Assembly (NCBI GenBank): GCA_040357565.1 | Contig: JBDODJ010000007.1 | Length of the DNA stretch: 64,000 nucleotides | From: Cercozoa sp. M6MM | Taxonomy: Eukaryota > Endomyxa: Ascetosporea | Reading direction: 5' to 3' (one strand) | In this document: one piece after another, positions 56,471 to 64,000 of the stretch | Layout of the letters: every line of letters begins with the position of its first letter | Position numbering within the stretch: position 1 is the first letter of the stretch | Position numbers and translations under genes: made by a program | Notes under the pieces: generated by a model | The model's input: only the letters and a program-made list of their open reading frames with translations | Told to the model about the DNA's origin: nothing | Database searches by the model: none

Positions 56471-59400
56471 ATGGATGTGCGCTTCAGCTACCATGGAATC
56501 GCATTTTTTTGGTCGCAGTGAGCTACACACCGATCAGCACGACGGTGGTGGCGAAATACCGCGCCAACTATGACTTCGATGCTGCCGGGCAGCCCGACTG
56601 CATTTCTGTTAGCGTGGGCGCCGAGGTCCTCGTCACCAATGTCGGTGTGTGCCCTGTCTTTGTGCTGATACTCAACCAGAATGATTGCTTGTTGATATAG
56701 GTGACGACGGTTGGCTAGAAGCCGTCGTTGAAGAGTACGGCCACCTCAAGTACGGCCTCGTCCCGGAAAGCTACTGCGAGCTTGTTCAGAGCAATGTCAA
56801 TCTGCCGGTACTCCTGTGTTGCCAGGGTATGTGTGGTTGTAACGCGACCCTTGCAGGTGGAAGAGCTGATGTACTCTGCCGCCGCTGAAATGTCGGCGCC
56901 CATGTCGATCGAACAGCCGAGTGGGCAGGTATGTCTGTGTCTGTGTGTGTGTGTGTGTGTGTCTGTGTGTGTATCTGTGTGTATCTGTGTCTGTTTGGTT
57001 TATGTCTGGTCCACTCAGGGCGCTCTGACCTCACAGTCGGGCCCTATCGTTCGCGAACGCTCTGGGCAGGCGCAGGAGCAGCTGAACGAGTCGTCGCGCC
57101 AGGCACTGCTGCGACGCTCGAAGAATGTCAACCGTTACGGTACCCGGTCTCTGAGCTGTCCTTGTCGTATAAAACCCCTCAATGTAGTGCCCAAGAACAG
57201 TGCCACGCGAGTCGGCATCTGGGCCTCTAACATGTCGCGTCTGACGGCGTGGTGCGGCATCATGCTGGGCGCCGTGGCTGCCGAGTTGTCGCTTGAGGAC
57301 GCTCAGGACAAGGGGGTCACCAATGCCGTAGCAAGCCCTCTAGCCTGACTCTTTTATGTCTCTTTTGGATACCTGTACCACGTTGCTGCAGAGTATTGGT
57401 CTCACTTCGACCGTGATCGGTATCCTAGTGCTGCTGTTCGAGAACACGCACGGACAGTACCGCTCGCCCACGCGCACACCCGTCCGTGCACTGGTATGTC
57501 CTAGCTGTGCCTGTACGCTTTCACTATACACACATGCATATGTGTATGTTGCCAGGTATACCTGCTGCTGGCGATCCCGCACGCGTTCACGACGCCGACG
57601 CTGCTGGTGGGCGCCTTCTACGTGCTGGCGTCGTTCGTGCACATGATGTCGGCCCTGATGGGCGAGACCTTTGAGCCTCCTCCACGACAACGTCGTCGGT
57701 AGGCGCCTCTGAGTGTAGTCTCGGCGTGTGTGTGTATCAATGAGGTACATGTGCAGGGCCAACGGAGCTGCCTCACGTGGCATGTGCTACTGTCTCACGG
57801 GTGACTACCGTCGCTCGCTCAAGGAGAGCGGTCGTCTGGGCGAAGTGATCTTCCTGATCTTCTTCTTCGTGGCACAGGGCCTCGCCATCACGTTCTACAT
57901 GATTCACTGGTTCCACCTCAACGCCGACCAGCCCGACCGCCGACAGCTGCACCCGCTGGCGCCGATTGCCAAGGTAAGAGATTTCCCCTGGGTTGCGACC
58001 TCTGTCTGTACCCTCTGTCTGTACGGTGTTTGGGGCGGCACAGGGCTTTGGTATCTCGCTCGACATCAACTGCGCCGTGATCCTGCTACCGGTGCTGCGC
58101 ACGATGCTCCGCGTGACGATTAACCGCTCCACGCGCGACCAGGGCTGCTGCAGCAAGTGCCTGCGCTGCATCATGTACTTCATCCCGCTGGACAAGGCGC
58201 TGCACTTCCACAAGCTGTGCGGCGTGCTCATCGCCATCGGCGCCGTCGGCCACACGCTCGTGCACTTCGTGGGTACCTCTGTCCTCATTTACCTGTCCAT
58301 CTGTACTATGTGCAAGTGTACCTGTCTATATGTGCATGTATGTGTGGTGTGTGTGTGACAGGCTACGGCTACTCGCCGGAGAACTCGCTGAACAAGTTCG
58401 GCGCCGAGTCGTACTTCACGGGCGCCGCCATCTGTGCCGTTATGCTCATGATGTATGGCGCCTCCTTTCACAACATCCGACGCGGCCAGTTCGAGGTAGG
58501 CGCAACCTATATTTTGATATTATATACATACATAATCTGTTATGTCTATGTTAGATTTTCTGGTACACGCACCACCTGTTCATCGCGTTCTACATTCTGC
58601 TCTTCATCCACGGCAAGAACTTCTGGTAAGGACACATGCACACGTTCACATTGAAAGGAAGGAAGCACGAGGTGTGTGAGTGCGCAGGAACCCTAACGTG
58701 TGGAAGGCGATTTCGGGCCCGCTGTTCCTGTACGTGTGCGAGCGCATTCTGCGCAAATGGAAGGGTTCGCAGCCTGCCGTCGTGCTGTCGGTCACGCACA
58801 TGTCGGTACAGCAGGCAACTGGGTGTGGGACGAAGCGGGTCTCATCTTGTACACATAGGGCAATGGTGTCTTCTGCGTCGAGTTCGCCAAGGAGGGCGTG
58901 TTTGCCACGCGCGATGGTCGCGAGCCCTACAAGGAGGGTCAGTACATGTTCATCAACTGGTACTTTCCCCTGTGAGTCTAGGGCCATGTGCATCCCATTG
59001 TATCCCACCCCTTGTTCAGTCCGTACGTGTCGGAGCACCAGTGGCACCCGTTCACGATCAGTTCGGCGCCCGGTGAGGACAGCGTGACACTGCACATTCG
59101 TGTCATGAAGGAGGGCAGGTACTTTCACCTCCGTATTCCTCCCATGCGCTGTTGTTATTCTCATGTATTTGTCCTTCTGTGTTTATCCTTCTGGACCGAC
59201 AGTTGGACGGCGCAGGTCGAGGACTTCTTCCGCCTGATGGGTCCCATCGACGCCACCACACTTGAATTGAAGCGACACACCAAAGACGGTACAGCAGCCT
59301 GTCTCTGCCTGTGTGTGTGTGTGTGTGTGCATACATATGTATTGCCGTGTGGGCATCACAGGACTGCTGCCGGGCCAGATCACGGGTCCCGACGGTCGTC

Positions 59401-60320
59401 CCATCCTCCGCGTGGACGGACCGCACAGTGCTCCGACGCAGCACGTGCGCTCGTACAAGTCGGCGGTACTCCCCCTTGCTGCTTCTCTCCTCACATTGTA
59501 TTGACGCCATTCCACCCCTGCAGATGATCGTGGGCGCCGGTATCGGTGTTACGCCGCTCTGCTCAACACTCAAGTCGATCGTGCACTACACCTGGCCCTA
59601 CAGTATCGGCGAGGGCTACCCGCAGAACGCCACCTTTGTCTGGGTACCCTTTAGTCGCTGGTGTACCCACTGACTTGCGTTACTCCCTCGTGTGTTTGGT
59701 ACTCAGGTGTGCGCGCACCGTGACGTCGACAACTTCCGCTGGATGTGCCGCATCATCAAGGAGTGCGCCAACACGATTGCGTCGCTGCGGCAAAACTCGC
59801 CTGAGACCATGCGCAACAAGAACTTTGAGTTCCACGTCTACATCACGTCGCCGCCGCCGGACGCGCGCGACCCTAACCCTGTGGTATCCCGGTCTGTGCG
59901 CTTACACTTGCCTTCATAGTGTACACCCCTCGCGGTAGATCGACGATGACGTGGGCTTCTGGGGCCAGAAGCGCAAGCTTAAGGACGAGGAGCAGTTCCG
60001 CGTGTCGTGCGGCTGGGACGAGCTGGCTCTGTACAAGGCACTCAAGAACCCGGCGCGCTACGAGAGCGTCGGCGATATCCAGGTGCACAGCGGTCGTCCC
60101 AACTGGGATGTGCACTTCCAGGAGATGGCCAACCGTCACCGCGGCGAGAAGACCGCCGTCGCTTTCTGCGGCAACCCGATGATCGCTGCGGTATACCCTG
60201 CTCGGTCTGTTTGTACAGTACTCCGTCTACGCTTGTCTGCAGGACCTGGCCACCAAGTGCCACCAGTACAGCGACCAGGCCTCGGGCACCTACCTCACGC
60301 TGCACAAGGAGAACTTCTAG
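56471..60320 (+). CDS. NADPH oxidase with fused SH3 and p22phox-like segments
   Basis: Transmembrane superoxide generator: NADPH to FAD to two hemes to oxygen. About 20 exons splice in phase. The suggested start is ATG 56471 (MDVRFSYHGIAFF), uncertain. First, SH3: AKYRANYDFDAAGQP, DDGWLEAVVEE, YGLVPESYCEL. After a polar linker comes a p22phox-like block: GIWASNMSRLTAWCGIML, STVIGILVLLFENTHGQ, VRALVYLLLAIPHAF and MGETFEPPPRQRR. Then the oxidase: CAVILLPVLRTMLR, LHFHKLCGVLIAIGAVGHTL and FWYTHHLFIAFYILLFIHGK (heme histidines), HQWHPFTISSAP (FAD), MIVGAGIGVTPLCSTLKSIV and VAFCGNPMIAA (NADPH), ending LHKENF as in animal NOX2. TAG 60318-60320. No EF-hands. The p22phox-oxidase join is a 57-bp intron (gtaggc...gtgcag); if unspliced, the first part stops at a TAG (57702-57704) and a separate oxidase could start at an ATG about 40 bp later. 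Confidence 0.85.
56938..56993 (+). repeat. (GT)n microsatellite in oxidase intron
   Basis: GT repeat with CT/AT interruptions, in the linker region between the SH3 and p22phox-like segments. Smaller GT runs occupy introns at about 58340 and 59310. Confidence 0.9.
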
Positions 60321-60997
60321 CTAGCGTGCGCTGCACGTGTAAATGTACAGGTCGCACCGCGCTGCTGACGCATCGCATATATAACCCGAGTCGAGCTGTA
60401 GTCGAGTTTGTTTAAATTTCTTATCTGTGCGATCCGGACTTCCCTCGCCTGACTGGCGTGGAGCTACATCGAACCATCGCCGGCACGTTGACCGGACGAA
60501 TCGACGAATTTCCATGCAAGAGTTTCGTTTCTCCGTGCCGAGTGTCAGTTCCGGTCGACATCCTCTTAACGGCACACCATCAGATGGTGATGGCACCGCG
60601 TCGCTGACCGAACAGATCTCTGCAGGACTAAGTTCGGTTTCGTGTAAGTTGACCGATTACATATATCGATCAGAATCGGCGTGGACGTTGACTACTCACT
60701 CGAGCGTCACTCACATTAAAGTGACCGAATGATACACGGGTACGCAGCGCAGTGTTCAGCAGTAGTTTCATTCGGCAAGCAGCGGCGAGTGCGTGGTTTC
60801 GGCACATGTATTCAGCAGGGCCAGCTTGGTGTCGGCGGACACCTGCAGAGTTCGCACATACAAACATCCCTTACAGGAAGTGGCTGAGAAAACGAACTAC
60901 GCTTCATCCAATACCAAAGAGTCGACTTCCTCAGGTTGCATTTTCCTGCCGTTCACACAGTTTTAGAAGCAACAGACGGGAATAAATTCAATCACTG
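60321..60997. other. Convergent 3' intergenic region
   Basis: 677 bp between the ends of the oxidase (+) and the reductase (-). No gene seen. A short minus exon of the reductase near 60880-60950 cannot be excluded. Confidence 0.45.
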
Positions 60998-61588
60998 TCA
61001 AGAAAGGAAGCACAGATTGCAGTCGGCATAGTAACCGCCGTTAACCACTGAGAAACAGAGAATTCAAAGTCCTGTTGAATTGACAACTGTGCTGTACCCT
61101 CAGGAGCGAAGCAGCAGTAGACACCAGTCGCAGCTCCTTGTGGCACTGTTCTGCTCGCACGTAAAACACATGCCCAGTATTGGTGATTGCATATTGATAG
61201 ATGCTGGAGGTCAGAAGGTAAATTTATCAATACTTGAAAAACGGTCGCAGAACAGTCTTGGCCAAGGAGATTTTCGTTCGACTCATGTGCCGGCCTAGAT
61301 CGCTGCTCGGAATAACTCCTACGGGTCACAGACACATGGGTTACCTCTGGCACAGTTACACAGGGAGGAGTACCAGGGTGCAAAGAGACCGCCGTGACAC
61401 CTTCCAGTCTGCGTGAACAATCATTGCATCCTAGAGGTACAGTACATAATTTTTAAGCATACTTGGACAATGCGACGGCATGGAGTGCATTCGAAAGTTT
61501 GCTATCACCGTATCGTTCTTTCTGTAAAGGAGAGTGGTTTGGTGTGGGCGCAGTGTATAAAGTCAATGACAAATGTGCGTGTTTGCGC

Positions 61589-61645
<57 letters not shown>

Positions 61646-61753
61646 NNNNNNNNNNNNNNNNNNNNNNNNNNNNNNNNNNNNNNNNNNNNNNNNNNNNNNN
61701 NNNNNNNNNNNNNNNNNNNNNNNNNNNNNNNNNNNNNNNNNNNNNGTGTGTGT

Positions 61754-61810
<57 letters not shown>

Positions 61811-62931
61811 CTTCATTGTAGCTCTTCTCGGCGGCCACTAAAATTGTACATACAACAGCTAGGAGGCAAAACAAAAGGTGTGCTACAGTCATCGAGTCCC
61901 AGCGACGGCGTGGCCCACTTGTGCGCAACACTGCTGACATTGACGACGCGGCAGTTCTCGTTCGCTCGCAGCAACGGTAGCAGTTCGTTCGTCAACAACT
62001 GGAGGACATATATCATGTATAGTACATCCGTACTGTGTAGCGGTGGGAGCAAAGTCATTAAGCAAAACGCACGTAGTGGCCAAACACGTTCGTCCGCATT
62101 TGCATTTCGACTCCGTCAATCACGGTGCGGGGGCACATCATGACGCCTAAAATGACAGAATACAGGAGAGAGCGCCGATTCAGAGAGAACTGAAGAATAC
62201 AGTACCCGCATTGTTCAGCAGCACAGTGAACGGTTTCTCAAGCTGCAACGATCTCACTTGCTGCGCAGCCTGTTCGCGAGAAGCAACCCGCGTTGCATGC
62301 ACAATCAAAAACTGAAGAGCAAAACAACTGGAAAAAGATCGACCTCGCGGATCGAATCGAAGTCGTTGAGATCGCAGACCACAGTGTGCACCTGGCACAG
62401 GGATGATAAGGAGATACCAACGCATCAAATGCAACCGGTATGCGAGAGGAGTTAACTACCTGCACATCGTCGTTGAGAGCACTCGTTCTCACTTCTTTGG
62501 CGGCTGCGTCCTGTCTCAAGGCCAACATAATCGTTTCATCAGTACGACAGTGTGCATACAACTTGAAGTCAAGATAGCTACAGTTTATACCAGTGTGGTA
62601 GGGTTACGACCCATCATGATGACGCTGCCTCCGACTCTCGCAACGTGCAGCGCTGTGTGCTTGCCAAGCCCTGTGTTGGCGCCAGTGATGCACACCGTGC
62701 ATTCACCTTAAACATCGACGAAGGGTGAAGGTTGATGCACAGATTACATGTCTTGTAGTTTAATATCAGATGTACGGATGCGGTCGGCAAAGGTATCGGC
62801 CACCTCTGACGCCGTCGAGCCGCTTCCAAAACCTGAGCGCACGACAATATTTCGGCAAAAACTCTAAAGAAACACTGCAAGTTGGCTGCACCAGATGCAA
62901 GCTTGCGACCAAAGAGGTAATTTAAAGCCAT
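60998..62931 (-). CDS. Short-chain reductase, TIC32/WWOX/retinol-dehydrogenase-like
   Basis: NADP-dependent SDR. ATG at 62931: intron one joins MALNYLF to GFGSGSTASEVADTFADRIR, closely like the FGSGSTAEEV start of plant TIC32-type proteins. Then ECTVCITGANTGLGKHTALH (cofactor loop), MACRTDETIMLALRQDAA, VHTVVCDLNDFDSIRE, FTVLLNNAG, VMMCPRTVIDGVEMQMRTN, and LLTNELLPLLRANENCRVVN with VSSVAHKW (catalytic Ser). An exon ending EKSYNE stops at the gapped repeat. The active-site exon beyond it has RYGDSKLSNALHAVAL (Tyr-x3-Lys). Last exons: GVTAVSLHPG, VIPSSDLGRHMSRTKISLAK, VPQGAATGVYCCFAPE, VNGGYYADCNLCFLS; TGA 60998-61000. About 330 residues. The 100-N gap lies in an intron, so coding may be intact. 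A plastid role cannot be assumed from the TIC32 resemblance. Confidence 0.82.
61586..61807. repeat. (GT)n microsatellite with 100-N gap
   Basis: GT repeat on both sides of 100 N (61646-61745) in an intron of the reductase gene. On the transcript strand the intron starts GTATACACAC. Confidence 0.97.
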
Positions 62932-63170
62932 TCTGGTGTTTCCTGTGCTCAAACTCCTAGTGTGGGATCTACTGATCACACTTTTCGATTTAAACCTGAG
63001 GTCAAAGGCTAGCGACCCAAGCCTGTTCACTTCCGAGGTATTGTTACTGTTTTCCAATAATCTAAAAGGCTGAAGCCCGAGGCTAGCCTTTGAGTTGGCC
63101 GTTAGACTCTTCTTTGACGTCGTGCTGTATCGGTACAGTCCAGCTCGAGAGTGGGTCATAAGAATCATGC
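62932..63170. other. Intergenic region
   Basis: Upstream of the reductase. Nothing recognisable. Confidence 0.4.
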
Positions 63171-63551
63171 ATGACTCACGATGTACCTTTGGAGACAACG
63201 CGTGCAGATCGAACAGCATTCTTGCATCGCCTGTTGATAAACAATGCAGCCGATGGTGTCAAATCAACACAAGTAGAGCAGAAACTGTCGGTACCGCCTC
63301 CTTCTTGGCGTCGCTTTCGACGCGAGGCTCGACTCGGCCGGAGACGCGAGTATGAGCGCGGTGCAGCGACCTGGGCGGGACTACATGCCCTCAATTTAGC
63401 TATAACGACTCCAGACGGTCAAAATGGTACCTTTTGCTGCCCTGCGTGCTTGCAACGAGGCGCATCGGCATGGCACGGTGTGACGGTGTGTTGGGTGCTG
63501 TCGTTGATGCCAGTGCACCTGGCGGCAGTCCTACCAATATCCGCCATGTAA
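63171..63551 (+). CDS. Possible uncharacterised gene start
   Basis: ATG at 63171 opens MTHDVPLETTRADRTAFLHR, LLINNAADGVKSTQVEQKLS and a basic stretch with RRFRREARLGRRREYERGAA. A possible gtaccg donor lies near 63290. A nearby plus frame, CDGVLGAVVDASAPGGSPTN, runs to a perfect gtaagt donor near 63548. These may be exons of one gene, but frames and joins are not settled and the minus strand is also open from about 63410 to 63660. No family recognised. Confidence 0.25.
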   Translation: MTHDVPLETTRADRTAFLHRLLINNAADGVKSTQVEQKLSVPPPSWRRFRREARLGRRREYERGAATWAGLHALNLAITTPDGQNGTFCCPACLQRGASAWHGVTVCWVLSLMPVHLAAVLPISAM

Positions 63552-63890
63552 GTTTATTAATCCTGAGAAGCGAACACCTAGTCAGTTTATACCCTGCAAG
63601 TTGCCACTCGTGGGCGGTGTCGTCGTAATCTTGGCGGCGCCACTTGAGAGACGCGTCACACCCACACGGCGGTGTCCCTGTGTGCCGTACATTTACCGAG
63701 TAGTCAGGTCACCAGAGGATTGAGATACTTGCTGTGGGAAGAGGTGCGGTGCCGACGTATACCGCTGCAAGGCAGGCATACTGGAATTTTGCCCACTGTT
63801 ACGACGACTGTGCGACTGAGTCTGAGCTTATAACAACTTATACATTACAGGGCATACTGTCATACATAAAATTGTGAGAGGTGTTTGTAC

Positions 63891-64000
63891 CCTAGAGCGA
63901 CGATCGCTCGTGTTGCTGCTGTCGCTGGTAGGGTTGTTGTTGCTGTTGCTAACTGGTGTCATGGCCAGCGTCAGATGCGACAACATATTCATCATGTGCT
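63891..64000 (-). CDS. Partial exon running off the right edge
   Basis: The minus strand is open from the window edge to a gtac donor at 63887-63890. It reads MMNMLSHLTLAMTPVSNSNN then NPTSDSSNTSDRR, a Ser/Asn-rich stretch. An exon containing WRRQDYDDTAHEWQLAG at about 63600-63640 (-) may belong to the same gene. Too short to identify. Confidence 0.35.

Noticed and set aside
56407-56700. 97-residue frame beginning MAPKRES as the start of the SH3 gene
   Set aside because: Its first codon is TTG, not ATG. A better start (ATG 56471) joins in phase to the SH3 exon through a short intron, though this too is unproven.

Overview
This is a 64 kb piece of nuclear DNA from an intron-rich, gene-dense single-celled eukaryote. 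Almost every gene is cut by introns of about 50-150 bp with GT..AG ends. Intergenic spaces are mostly 0.1-0.7 kb. Many introns are built from low-complexity sequence: (GT)n, C/T-rich runs, poly-C next to the 3' splice site, GTGACCAC-like repeats. Three N-gaps lie inside microsatellites. The gene set (type III glutamine synthetase, a large secreted protein resembling a family I recall from oomycetes and related protists, a TIC32/WWOX-like reductase, NADPH oxidase) suggests a protist, possibly a stramenopile or relative. That placement is an inference and not secure.

Layout, left to right. An EME1/ERCC4-like nuclease end (+, to 1339) converges on glutamine synthetase III (-, 1940-5336). Two small minus-strand genes follow: a prolyl-tRNA editing protein (5871-6724) and an unrecognised gene ending at its start codon. 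An ARF GTPase (-, 7839-8777) is divergent from the cohesin regulator PDS5 (+, 9203-18548). Then come a small coiled-coil protein (18688-19223), a possible MYND finger remnant, and a DHRS7-like short-chain dehydrogenase (19568-21000). RIO2 kinase (-, 21585-23271) is divergent from a WGR-domain protein (+, 23574-26806).

The middle 20 kb (27004-47180, -) is one giant HECT ubiquitin ligase with dozens of exons. It carries a CUB-like region, a SPRY domain, a RanBP2 zinc finger and a discoidin-like domain before the HECT domain. After it come an unrecognised helical protein (+, 47485-50123), the secreted/type I membrane protein (-, 50234-53234) and a D-threonine aldolase/D-serine dehydratase-like PLP enzyme (-, 54073-55838).

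The most interesting locus is 56471-60320 (+). Its spliced reading frame joins an SH3 domain, a p22phox-like four-helix segment ending in a proline-arginine tail, and a complete gp91phox-type NADPH oxidase. These are parts that in animals are separate subunits. A TIC32/WWOX-like reductase (-, 60998-62931) and two uncertain partial genes close the window.

Exon joins were worked out by hand from splice motifs, phase and family resemblance. Gene ends are firmer than individual exon borders. Beyond genes, a perfect palindromic 10-mer (TCCGCGCGGA) recurs far more often than chance, and several short motif families recur across introns of unrelated genes.
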